Of a DNA stretch of 64,000 bases, positions 25,902 to 35,800 are shown in pieces. Position 1 is the stretch's first letter, and each line of letters opens with the position of its first letter. The DNA is from JAPLFM01 sp964650885 (GTDB lineage: Bacteria > Bacteroidota > Ignavibacteria > Kapaibacteriales > UBA2268), in contig CAZYXG010000001.1 in the NCBI GenBank assembly GCA_964650885.1, forward strand, positions 62,001 to 126,000. The letters are read 5' to 3'. Below the pieces are notes generated by a model, which was not told where the DNA came from, made no database searches, and saw nothing but the letters and a program-made list of their open reading frames with translations. Position numbers and translations under genes: made by a program.

Positions 25902-27243
25902 ACTTATATCGAAATATCTTGATGGTGAGCTTTCAAAAAGTGAAGATTCGATATTGCGAAATGGATTGAAGCATGACTCAAACTTGAAGCAAAGCTTCGA
26001 TAAGTACGTGGATATTCATCACGAAATGAAGAAAGAAGCTTCTTCTATTAAAGTTCCTGCACATTTGTTTGCTAGCACTGAACAATTTACATTGGGTCGT
26101 CAGCAACTTAAACAAAATATTGAAACAAGTTTATCAAGTAATAATGCTACAATCAAAAGCGTTGCTAAATCGAAAAGTTACAGAAAAGCTTTTGCGACTA
26201 CAATGTTGTTGATGTTAATTTCTATTTATAACATTAGTGATAATTACAAAGCAAACTATATTGACTTTAGTGGTTTGAATTCAAACTTGCAAACTGAATC
26301 TTTTGAGAAACAATTAAAAGCTAATAAAGCTCGCAAATATTCACAGAAGAGTGTTTTGAATCAACTTGAAAATAATGGCAGTAACTTAATTGATGAAGCA
26401 AATTTGAGTGAATTAAATCAAATTCCGAATGTTATTTCCTTTTCTATGGAAAGCAATTTAGAAAATGACAAATTGGAAATTACTTCATTTACTGATTTAA
26501 ACACTGGAAATAAAAATAACAACAATACAATTGTTTCCGACAAAGTTTCAGTATATAACTCTTTGAATAAAACTAATTCTATTATTAGTAATCAAGCAAA
26601 TCAATTCAATAACCCAAGTAACTTGCAAGGCATTCAAAACAGTATTGACTTGCAATATATTATAAAACATCAGAATATGTCTTTACAAAGTACTTTTGCC
26701 AATAGTACTTCTGCTATCAATATTGGCAATGCAAATGATGTAAAAATTAGTAGCTTTATTCAGTCTATAAACTATGAAGTTAATAGTGGAATGAATATGG
26801 GTATGGAAGTAGGTTATTCCAATTATGATTTCACCACTCAGTTATTAACTAATGTCAGCATTTCAACTGGTGGCGAATCTAATTCTGGTAAAGGTGGTAA
26901 AATTGAAGTGCTTGACCCAACAAAGTCAATTGAAAGCAAAATTAAAGTGAAATTGAACATTAATCAAAATTATCAACAAATGTTTGCTTCTTTCTTTTTG
27001 GACAAAACAATTATAAAAGAAGACAATTTTTCAGCAAATGCAAGAATTGGACTTGGATCATCTATGGATGGGCTCCTTTTATATGGTAGAGCAAGTGCTA
27101 ATTATCAAATATTTAGCAACTTGACTGCCAATGTTGGTGCTGAAATCAGAATGTTTAATGTAAATCTGCCAAATGCCACTGCTGGCATATCTAAAACGGT
27201 AAATACATTAATGCTTACTTACGGTTTGCAATACTCATTGTAA
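25888..27243 (+). CDS. Probable transmembrane anti-sigma factor with large C-terminal domain
   Basis: 451-residue protein. The N-terminal 60 residues (KLISKYLDGELSKSEDSIL, then a second helix) have the helical pattern of an anti-sigma domain but lack the zinc-binding His/Cys set. A single short helix at about 101-116 (AFATTMLLMLISIY) would anchor it. The remaining 330 residues are Asn/Ser-rich. The last 160 show alternating hydrophobic strands (FSANARIGLGSSMDGLLLYG, then LTANVGAEIRMF) ending in YGLQYSL, as in outer-membrane beta-barrel or surface proteins. Its start lies inside the sigma gene, so it is surely cotranscribed. Binding of the sigma factor is inferred from position and the N-terminal pattern; a barrel role for the C terminus is speculative. 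Confidence 0.68.
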   Translation: MKLNKLISKYLDGELSKSEDSILRNGLKHDSNLKQSFDKYVDIHHEMKKEASSIKVPAHLFASTEQFTLGRQQLKQNIETSLSSNNATIKSVAKSKSYRKAFATTMLLMLISIYNISDNYKANYIDFSGLNSNLQTESFEKQLKANKARKYSQKSVLNQLENNGSNLIDEANLSELNQIPNVISFSMESNLENDKLEITSFTDLNTGNKNNNNTIVSDKVSVYNSLNKTNSIISNQANQFNNPSNLQGIQNSIDLQYIIKHQNMSLQSTFANSTSAINIGNANDVKISSFIQSINYEVNSGMNMGMEVGYSNYDFTTQLLTNVSISTGGESNSGKGGKIEVLDPTKSIESKIKVKLNINQNYQQMFASFFLDKTIIKEDNFSANARIGLGSSMDGLLLYGRASANYQIFSNLTANVGAEIRMFNVNLPNATAGISKTVNTLMLTYGLQYSL

Positions 27244-27378
27244 TATGTTTTACGTGAGATTTTCATTGATTGTTAAGAAATGATGAAGATTTTTGATAAA
27301 ATTGTATTGCTAATAAAAAAAAATCATTTATATTTGAAATTAATTAATAATTCAATTTAATGTTACGAGGGCTGTAAT

Positions 27379-29364
27379 ATGAAATTTGTTAAAATTTCTC
27401 TTTTTCTTCTTTCCGCTGGTTTAATCACAGCAAATGCTGAAGTGGATCCACTTCAAAAATTAGCTAATACTAAAAACAACTTAAATGCAAAATTTGTAGG
27501 TACAATACCTTCAAAAACAAAGTCTAATAAAATTTCTGCTATTAACTTTGTTGTATTTGATTCAATGGCAAATTCATTGTCTTATATGAATGACCAAACT
27601 CAACCATTTATTTATGAGCCAGGAACAGGTTCATTAATAACTATAAAACGTGGCTCTCACGAAGTTACAAAACCAGACTTTAATAGAAGCAATTCAAAGA
27701 ATAATTTATTCTTGAGAACTTCTAAAGATTGGGGTAAAACTTGGAACCCTTCATTTTTACTTTATGACAAATCTGAATGGGGATATGGCGAAGTTAGATA
27801 TCCTTCTGTAGCTGCATACAAAGATGCTTCAAACAATCTAATGATTGCATACACTTTTGCTTTGATTGAGGAATCTGCTTCAACTTGGAAAGGTTTTGCA
27901 ACTGGTTTTTATGGTGATTTGGATCAAGATGGTTTTATTCAATCTGCTTCTTTGCCAAGCTATGATTTTACTTTCAAAGATGCTGAGTTAGATGGAACTT
28001 ATGCTTGGGGACAATTAGGTTATTCTAATTCAGTTCCAAATGTAGCAGGTACTGATTCAAAAATAATAGCTTTTAATGATAAGGGTTTGAATATTTTAGC
28101 AACTGGAATTGTAACTCCATTACCAGAAGGTAATGTGAAGGATAATAACAATATTGCTTTCAGATATACTAACAAAACTTTATTTAATAGCAACGAAATA
28201 TCTACTGGAATTCCTGCAGCGTGGAATAGCAAAAGATTTGGTGCTGTAGATACGGTAACGACTCGTTCAAATAATCAACTTGGCTTGGAAAGAACAAGTG
28301 ATGGCAAAATATATTTTGCTACATTTGGAAATTTTGAAACTGCGGGTTCTGATACAAAAAGAAATGAAGTTGGTGTTTCAATATCAAATGATAATGGAAA
28401 AACTTGGTCAGAATATGAAGTATTCCCTTTTCAAAAAATTAGAGAATACGTTTCAGGAATACAAGGACATTCTTCTGTTTTAAATCCTGAATTATTTTTC
28501 ATTGGATTCACAAGTAAAAATCTAGTAGCTTTTGACAATGGTGATTGGAGCGTTTTTGTAGTACTTCAAGAGACTAAGGATACAGTAAATGCAAAACTTA
28601 CTGCGGATTTACTGTACCAAGTAGTTGAGTTATATAAAGAAGGTGGTACTTATGGTGTTAGAACTGTTGCTAAATTACCTACATATTGGGTACCTTTCTC
28701 AAATTCAGATGGCACTCAAGCTGGAAATTCTAAAGATTATGAACTACAAGCTTCTAAAACAATTGATGGTTCTAAAATAGTATGCAAATGGGTTGAATTA
28801 AAAGAACTTGTTTGGCCTACTGATTCAACTTTCCAATTTGCTGGCTCTGATATATTTGCCGCTGCTCGAATTGTTGGTGCTAATAAATGGGGAAATCCAA
28901 AAAATCTTACTGATGATGGAAATATTTACAAAGGTGTTTGGATACCTAATTTATTACCAAACAATTTAGTTGATATTCCAATTCTTTATAGCCAAACTAA
29001 AGGTGATTTGGCAGTAGCTAACCAAAGAAGATACATTGATGAACAATATGTTATGATTGGTAACTTTGACGGAAGTTTATTAACAAGCGTAGAAGATGAT
29101 CAAATACTTAGTGGAGATGTAAATATTTATCCTAACCCCGCTGTGGATAACTCTACTGTACGTTTCTATGTTCCGAATATGGAAAATGTTGAAATCAGAA
29201 TTGTGGATATCTTTGGAAAAGAAATTTCTTCAACTATAGTAAATTCCCTTGTTGGATTTAACAATTTTGAAATTGATACTAAAAAGTATGCTCCTGGAGC
29301 TTATTTCGTGTCAATAAAAGGCAGTAATATTGCCAAATTTGAAAAATTCAACGTTGTAAAATAA
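27379..29364 (+). CDS. Secreted Asp-box protein with type A sorting tail
   Basis: Exported protein of 661 residues with signal peptide 1-20. The body contains Asp-box (BNR) beta-propeller strings, RTSKDWGKTWNP and SNDNGKTWSEYE, as in sialidases and other propellers; sialidase catalytic arginines are not evident, so it is probably a non-enzymatic propeller or an unidentified hydrolase. The last 80 residues are a type IX secretion C-terminal domain beginning DVNIYPNPAVDNSTVRF and ending KYAPGAYFVSIKG, then a hydrophobic tail. It is then exported through the outer membrane and either released or surface-attached. It lies 135 bases after the anti-sigma gene and is followed by a hairpin terminator. 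Confidence 0.85.
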   Translation: MKFVKISLFLLSAGLITANAEVDPLQKLANTKNNLNAKFVGTIPSKTKSNKISAINFVVFDSMANSLSYMNDQTQPFIYEPGTGSLITIKRGSHEVTKPDFNRSNSKNNLFLRTSKDWGKTWNPSFLLYDKSEWGYGEVRYPSVAAYKDASNNLMIAYTFALIEESASTWKGFATGFYGDLDQDGFIQSASLPSYDFTFKDAELDGTYAWGQLGYSNSVPNVAGTDSKIIAFNDKGLNILATGIVTPLPEGNVKDNNNIAFRYTNKTLFNSNEISTGIPAAWNSKRFGAVDTVTTRSNNQLGLERTSDGKIYFATFGNFETAGSDTKRNEVGVSISNDNGKTWSEYEVFPFQKIREYVSGIQGHSSVLNPELFFIGFTSKNLVAFDNGDWSVFVVLQETKDTVNAKLTADLLYQVVELYKEGGTYGVRTVAKLPTYWVPFSNSDGTQAGNSKDYELQASKTIDGSKIVCKWVELKELVWPTDSTFQFAGSDIFAAARIVGANKWGNPKNLTDDGNIYKGVWIPNLLPNNLVDIPILYSQTKGDLAVANQRRYIDEQYVMIGNFDGSLLTSVEDDQILSGDVNIYPNPAVDNSTVRFYVPNMENVEIRIVDIFGKEISSTIVNSLVGFNNFEIDTKKYAPGAYFVSIKGSNIAKFEKFNVVK

Positions 29365-29416
29365 TAAATAGTTACAGAAATTGATTCATTCAAATAAGTG
29401 CTAAAACAGTAAATTT

Positions 29417-29459
29417 ATACCCTAGCAATCTAAGTTGTTGGGGTATTTTTGCTTTTTTT
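29417..29459 (+). terminator. Rho-independent terminator after the Asp-box protein gene
   Basis: Twelve-base arms ATACCCTAGCAA and TTGTTGGGGTAT (two wobble pairs), loop TCTAAG, followed by TTTTT then GCTTTTTTTC. It isolates the TonB receptor operon downstream. The 271-base gap 29365-29635 otherwise holds only the candidate promoter box at 29479. Confidence 0.85.
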
Positions 29460-29478
29460 CCACTTTTTGCAAATTAAG

Positions 29479-29489
29479 TGTAACCAAAT
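29479..29489 (+). promoter_or_regulatory. Candidate ECF-type -35 box before the TonB receptor operon
   Basis: TGTAACCAAAT, an exact copy of the box preceding the sigma-factor gene (25267-25277), lies 146 bases before the receptor start and just after the upstream terminator, where a promoter is needed. The shared distance to a following AAAG/T-rich element adds some support. Target of the neighbouring sigma factor is inferred. Confidence 0.4.
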
Positions 29490-29635
29490 ATATCAAAAAA
29501 GCATTTTAGATATAAGTGGTTCGCTCAATTTCATAATTACATTACGAAAGCAATATTTATAAGTTTCAATCAAACGAAACTAATAAATCAAAATTAGAAA
29601 ATTGAAAATCAAATAAAGTTAGTTTAGGAGTTTGT

Positions 29636-32600
29636 ATGTTAAGAAGATTTACCTTATTGTTGCCATTTATATGCATTCTGTTCTCTGCAACAGCTTATGC
29701 AGGTATTCACGGTATATTGAAAGGAAAAGTAGTTGACGAAGAAGGTAAGCCATTAATTGGTGCTGCTGTTTTAGTGCAAGGTGTTGGTCGTGGAGCAAAT
29801 ACTAAAAAAGATGGTACTTTTCAAATTATGAATATTTCAGCTGGTAGCTACGATATTAGAGTTACTTATACTGGATTTGATCCACAAATAAAAAGAATTA
29901 CTATTAGTGCAGACAATACAACAAATGTAACTATTGTTATGAAAGTGAAAGTAACTGATGGTGCTACTGTAGAAATCGTAGCTAACAAAATGGTTAGCAA
30001 AAATGATATTGGTGGTGGTACTAAAATGGATACTAAAGAATTAACATCGGCAGCAAGTGGCGGTATTAATGGTTTTGTTGGTTTGGCAGCTAACGTTTCG
30101 GTTGGTAATGGTTTTGAAATCCGTGGTGCGAGAGCAGGCGATTCTCAAGTGAGAGTTGATGGTCTTGATGTGGGTAATCAATTTACTGGTGGTTTTGGTG
30201 GAGGTTCTGCTCGCTATTATCCTCAAGTATCTGCGTTCGCTACTGAAGAAGTTCAAATTTTATCTGGTGGTTTTGGTGCTGAGTATGGCGAAGCTACTGG
30301 TGGTATTGTGAATTCTGTTGTTAAAACTGGACGTACTGATAGATATGAAGGTTTCCTTTACTATAATACTGATATGCCAGCTTTGTTTGGTAGCTCTAAA
30401 TCAGGTATTGTTCTTGAAAGACAAGGAAGTGTTTTGAATGCAGTGGAAACTGGCGAAGGAAAGAAACTTCAAGGTAGACTTGAAAATAATTTTGAATATG
30501 GATTTGGTGGACCATTGCCTGGTTCTGAAAAATCAACTTTCTATTTGACAGGTGTTAATTCTACTGAGCAATTTAGAAATGCTAGTTATGAAGTGTTGGA
30601 CCCTTTGGGTAATAACGTAGGACAATTAGATAATACTTCATCTTGGAAAAGACAATTAACTGCAAGAATGAAATTTGCAGTAACTGATGAAATTGATATT
30701 ACTGTTGGTACTCAGTATGGCTTTACTACTTTAGAAAATGGTAGCTGGGCATGGCTTTATTCAACTCAAACAGGTAAAACAGTTGATGCATTGGGCAACA
30801 TTACAGACAATGGTGTTCCTGAGAACATCGCAAAACAAAATGTGTTGAATCAGTATGTATATAATTTCTTTGGTAAGATTAATCACAGATTAGATGAATC
30901 TTCATTCTATGAATTGAAGTTTTCATTTTCTGCAAACAATGATGAGTTAGGCAGAAGAGTAGTTGGTTCTAAACCTGGATTTACTTCTGGTTATGAAATG
31001 ATGACTCCAGTTGATGTAGTTTCTCCTGGTAAAAATGGTGTTTCAGACAAAGAATCAGACCAAACAATTGATTTTTATTCTTTGTATCCTGGCGAAAATG
31101 TAGTAACTAATGATGGTGCTACTTTTAGAAACTCGCCTTTGAGAAATCCTTTGACCGGCTATTATGAAGGTCAACAAAACGTTACAGGTACTCAAAATGC
31201 TTATGGCTTGCAAAACTTTTTTGTTACTCACGGAGCAGATGGCGGTTTTGATTTTAGATACGGTTCATATTTTCAAGCAGATGGTTTTTACCAACGCTTG
31301 ATGAAAGACGGTGATTTTAGCCACGATTTGAAAACTGGTTTTGAATTTAGATCTTACACACAACATAGAAATTTAAATCAAAATCCATATCAAGCAAATA
31401 ATATTCACGATGTTTACACCGATAAATTTGGTGGTAATTTATACGATGTTCAAACTCAAGAAGTTATTGATTTGACTTCAAAACCAAAAACTCCGACTAG
31501 AGGAAGTGTTTGGGTTCAAGATCAGATTACTGCGAAAGGAGTTGTCTTCACACCTGGTTTGAGATTAGATTATTTTAATCCAAACAGTGCGTATAGAAGT
31601 GTTAAAGATGAATTCGTTCCTATTTCTGATCAAAGTAAGTTCAAACAAGCTGATGCAAAAATTATGTTTTCTCCAAGATTAAACGTAACATATCCAGTAA
31701 CTGAAGAATCAAATTTGATTATTAACTATGGTATTTATTATAAAATGCCAGTTCTTCAATCGCTTTATGATGGAAGTAATACAGACTTTTTGCAACCAGG
31801 AACTCTAATTGGTGACCCAAATCTTTCTCCTGAAAAAACAATTATGTATAATTTGACATACAACAATCAATTGACTAATGACTTTGCATTTAATATGTCA
31901 GTTTACTACAATGACATTTTTAATCAATTGGGTGTTGTTTATGTAGCAGCTGTGCCTACTCCTTTTTTCAGAAACGTAGTTTCTGAATATGGAAGTAATA
32001 AAGGTATAGAATTAGAATTTAGAAAAGTTGATAGAGATTATTTGGGCTTCCGTTTGAATTACACATTGGGCTATATCAACGGTACTTCAAATGCAGCAGC
32101 TTCAAATATTAACGTTTTGACAGATCCATACACAAACACTAAAGCTTTCCCTCTTGCTGAATATTCTTTAGGTAGAGATGTAAGACATAGAATTAAATAT
32201 ATTTTGAATTTCTTTATTAATGACGATGGTTCATCTGAAAGTAGAGATTTCCAAGGTAGAACTTCTATTAACTTCTCTGGTGCTTATTCAACTGGTGCTC
32301 CATATACAAAAACAGCTCCAGGTGGCGGTGTTGAATTGGGTGAAAGAAATTCTGAAAGATTTCCTTCTAACTTCACATCAAACATTCGTTTTACAAGAAC
32401 TTTTCCTTTGAAAGATTTCTTTGGCGAAGATATGAAAAACTCTAGTATTGACTTGTTTATTGATGTTTTTAATTGGTTGAATATTAGACAAGTATTAACA
32501 GTTTATGGTGCAACTGGCAAACCATTAGATGATGGTGTTTTCTTAAACAGACAAGTTGGTAACTTTACTGAAACTGCATTATACAAAGAAGCTAATTTGG

Positions 32601-32806
32601 CACGTCCTGAAACTGTTGCTGCTGGTCAGTATGATTCATTTGGTAACAGATTATACAGTGTTCAAAGTGACTTTGATAACAATGGTGTTGTTAATCAGGA
32701 AGAGAAATTTAAAAGTTACGTAAACTACGTTCAGGACGCTTTGAACTTCCGTAATAATTTCCAAACACCACGTACAGTTTATTTAGGTGTTGTGTTTAAG
32801 TTTTAA
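29636..32806 (+). CDS. TonB-dependent outer-membrane receptor with carboxypeptidase-regulatory-like domain
   Basis: Outer-membrane protein of 1056 residues, predicted to import a substrate driven by TonB or to act as a surface-assembly platform. Residues 1-22 are a signal peptide. Residues about 27-112 are the carboxypeptidase regulatory-like domain (LKGKVVDEEGKPLIGAAVLV). A plug domain follows (FEIRGARAGDSQVRVDGLD; SGGFGAEYGEATGGIVNSVV), then a beta-barrel ending in RTVYLGVVFKF with a terminal Phe, as required for outer-membrane assembly. The start has a good AGGAG element. It is followed within 32 bases by the giant secreted protein, like SusC/SusD-type pairs though the partner is not SusD-like. 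No ligand can be named. Confidence 0.93.
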   Translation: MLRRFTLLLPFICILFSATAYAGIHGILKGKVVDEEGKPLIGAAVLVQGVGRGANTKKDGTFQIMNISAGSYDIRVTYTGFDPQIKRITISADNTTNVTIVMKVKVTDGATVEIVANKMVSKNDIGGGTKMDTKELTSAASGGINGFVGLAANVSVGNGFEIRGARAGDSQVRVDGLDVGNQFTGGFGGGSARYYPQVSAFATEEVQILSGGFGAEYGEATGGIVNSVVKTGRTDRYEGFLYYNTDMPALFGSSKSGIVLERQGSVLNAVETGEGKKLQGRLENNFEYGFGGPLPGSEKSTFYLTGVNSTEQFRNASYEVLDPLGNNVGQLDNTSSWKRQLTARMKFAVTDEIDITVGTQYGFTTLENGSWAWLYSTQTGKTVDALGNITDNGVPENIAKQNVLNQYVYNFFGKINHRLDESSFYELKFSFSANNDELGRRVVGSKPGFTSGYEMMTPVDVVSPGKNGVSDKESDQTIDFYSLYPGENVVTNDGATFRNSPLRNPLTGYYEGQQNVTGTQNAYGLQNFFVTHGADGGFDFRYGSYFQADGFYQRLMKDGDFSHDLKTGFEFRSYTQHRNLNQNPYQANNIHDVYTDKFGGNLYDVQTQEVIDLTSKPKTPTRGSVWVQDQITAKGVVFTPGLRLDYFNPNSAYRSVKDEFVPISDQSKFKQADAKIMFSPRLNVTYPVTEESNLIINYGIYYKMPVLQSLYDGSNTDFLQPGTLIGDPNLSPEKTIMYNLTYNNQLTNDFAFNMSVYYNDIFNQLGVVYVAAVPTPFFRNVVSEYGSNKGIELEFRKVDRDYLGFRLNYTLGYINGTSNAAASNINVLTDPYTNTKAFPLAEYSLGRDVRHRIKYILNFFINDDGSSESRDFQGRTSINFSGAYSTGAPYTKTAPGGGVELGERNSERFPSNFTSNIRFTRTFPLKDFFGEDMKNSSIDLFIDVFNWLNIRQVLTVYGATGKPLDDGVFLNRQVGNFTETALYKEANLARPETVAAGQYDSFGNRLYSVQSDFDNNGVVNQEEKFKSYVNYVQDALNFRNNFQTPRTVYLGVVFKF

Positions 32807-32838
32807 TAAGAAATTGAAATTAATTAAAGGGTAAAGTA

Positions 32839-35800
32839 ATGAAAAATTATACAAAACAAATATTATTTGCTTTTGTGATAATTTTAACTGTTTCAACAAT
32901 AAATGCAAATTTATTAGCTGATATAGTTAGAAATAAAGATGGCAAAAGCAATGAAATACAGCGAACTCCCAATAATACATTTGACTTGCAACAGAACACT
33001 GTTTCTAATATGCAATTCTATACCACAAATTATGGTATATTTGGTCTGAATGTAGCAAGAACTGAGGGGGGTGGGTATTGGCCACGTGGTTCAAGAAATC
33101 AATACATCTTTGGTGGTGGTATTTGGTTTGGAACTGTTAAAGAAAGATTGTTAAATGATACTATTACTTCAAGAAGAATGGTAAGTGTTACTTACAATCC
33201 AAATAATGCAAGATCTTGGATGGTACCAGGTTTATTAGATACTAATAAAAAAGAAACAAGAGTAGATAAGTCAGATTTTAAAAAATACAGAACTTATTTT
33301 TCAACTGATTTTTCTCCAACTTCTGGTGAAGCTTTAAACCCTCAAGATGGTCCGGCTTGGCCAATTTGGGATACTGGTGGCGATACAGATACATTGAAAA
33401 GAAATAGGTATTTCGGTTTTTATGTAGATGACATTGACAAAAGAAATGTAAGTAATTATAAAAAAGGTCCAGCATACATTTCAGGTGAAGATATTTTTGC
33501 TACTTATCACGATGCAGACTTATCTTATTATGATGGTGGCGAGAAAGAAAGAAGAAGTCAAGGTTATCCTTTGAATATACAATACGAACAGTACATATAT
33601 TCTTGGGGATTTGGTGATTATCAGAACTTTATTTTTATTAGATATGACATCATAAATAGAAACAAATTTTCTGATGATTCTTTGACAAATCGATTGAATA
33701 CTTTTAAAGATTGCTGGATGGCACCTATTATAGATGTGGATATTGCAAGAGCACCAGCTGTTAATATCGGTGCAACCAATGATAGGGTTCGTTTCAATGA
33801 AACAGATCCATCGCTAAATATGGCATTCCAATGGTCTAATGGTGAATATGGCGAAGCTGGAAACGGTTTTGGATATTTGGGATATGACTTCTTAGAAAGT
33901 CCAGCAGTAATTAAACATTATGTGATTGATTCAATAACTGGTGATAAGATTGAAGTTAAGAAACCAGATACAGATTTTGTTAGAAAAGATAGAGCAACTT
34001 ATCCTAATGAAGAACAATTGGGTTTGGTAACTTTTAGAAACTGGTCTATTGCAGATGATAAAATATTAGATGAAGATCGTTATTTATATATTGCAGGGCG
34101 ATTAAGAGATGGCGATACTGGACCTGGTGATAAACGATTTATGATGGCGACTGGGCCTTATCACTTAAGACCTGGCGATACTTCTAAAGTGGTTATCGGT
34201 ATGATGATTGCAAATGGAACAAAAGGCAAAGATGCCGATGGTACTGAAGAAGATATTAGTGGTTTGATTGCTTTGGACAAATTTGCTCAAGCAGTTTATG
34301 ATAATAGCTTTAGAGCACCACAGCCACCTGATAGAACTAGATTTACTGAATCTACAGCTTTAAATCATGGAGTTATTGTCACTTGGGATTCTTCTGCTGA
34401 AATATCTAATGACCTTGATGAGAAAGGTCTAGATTTTATGGGATATGTGTTATACAGAGCAAGAAATACTGATTTAGATACATTTTCACTTTCAAATATT
34501 TCTGCAAACAACCAATATTCTAAAGGAGCAGGTCCATTAGGTTGGAAAGCAATTAATGCTTGGGCACTGCCAAGAGCTTATGAAAAATCAAATTTTCCAC
34601 AAACTAAAAATATAGTAAATGGTCTTGATTTGTTCCCTCAGATAGATTCAATGAGAATAATTGGACCTTATGTGGACGGCACAGGAAAAGTAGTTGATAC
34701 AATGGCTATTAGAATTATGAAAGTCGGAAAAGGACTTGTTATGATTCCAGATAGTTTTAGTTTAAGAACTACAAACACATTAGTACCACAAATAGCAGCA
34801 ATTGATACTTTTGCATCTGCTGATCCTTGGGGTAAGTATTATGCTAGTTTGGTTCCAAATGCTACTTTTCCGATGAAATGGTCTTCAAATAATAGTAATA
34901 GACTTTTTAATGAAGCTTTAGTTGGTGTTGTTAATATCAATAAAGCATTGGATTTGGTAAATCCACTTTATTACAGAAGAAAAACTATTGAAATAACTGA
35001 TGCAGATTTTGCAAGAGTAAGAGCTAAAAATGGTAAAATCAAACCAACTCAAGAATTTATTGACACTTTGAAATCATATTTGAGTAAACCTGGTTTTAGA
35101 GTTGATTCATTAGATGCTAATGGTAAAGTTGTTACAAGATTACTTAATATTGATGGTCCAATCATTGATTCATTATATTTCATTAATACTTACAGAAAAG
35201 GTCCAAACAATGCATTGATTGATGTTTTTGTGAAAAGACCAATTAGCCAGCAAATGAATGAGGTTACTCACATTAATGAAGTATTAGATTCAATTTATAG
35301 CTATTTAAAACAAGGTTTGGCAACAATTGATATGCCTGATTTTGAAGGTTCGAACGAAGTAAGAACGAAAGTAATTTCTGCCTATATGAGCAGTATTACT
35401 AATGGAAGACAGTATATAGACATTGGTGATGACGATAGAAATAGCATTATTGATTATAGTGCAGATCCAACAAAAACTGAGAAATTAATCAACAACGTTC
35501 CTTACTCTTATAAGATGATTGCTTTTGATGAAGGTGATTTCCAATTAAAAACGCCTGCAAAAGTTAATCAGTCACAAAATGGTTTGAGTAATCAAACCGT
35601 TGCATATCCTAAAGCTGCACCAGTAGGTGCAAAACCAACGTTTGAAATTCTTACAAAAGATGTTTCACTACTTGGTGGTGTGAATAACTTGAAATTCTAC
35701 TCGGTTGATGATGATAGAGTAATTCAGAATTTCCTTGGCGATACTTTGGAAATAGAATGGAAACCTACTTGGTTTGTAACTCAAATAACAGCTACTGGTA

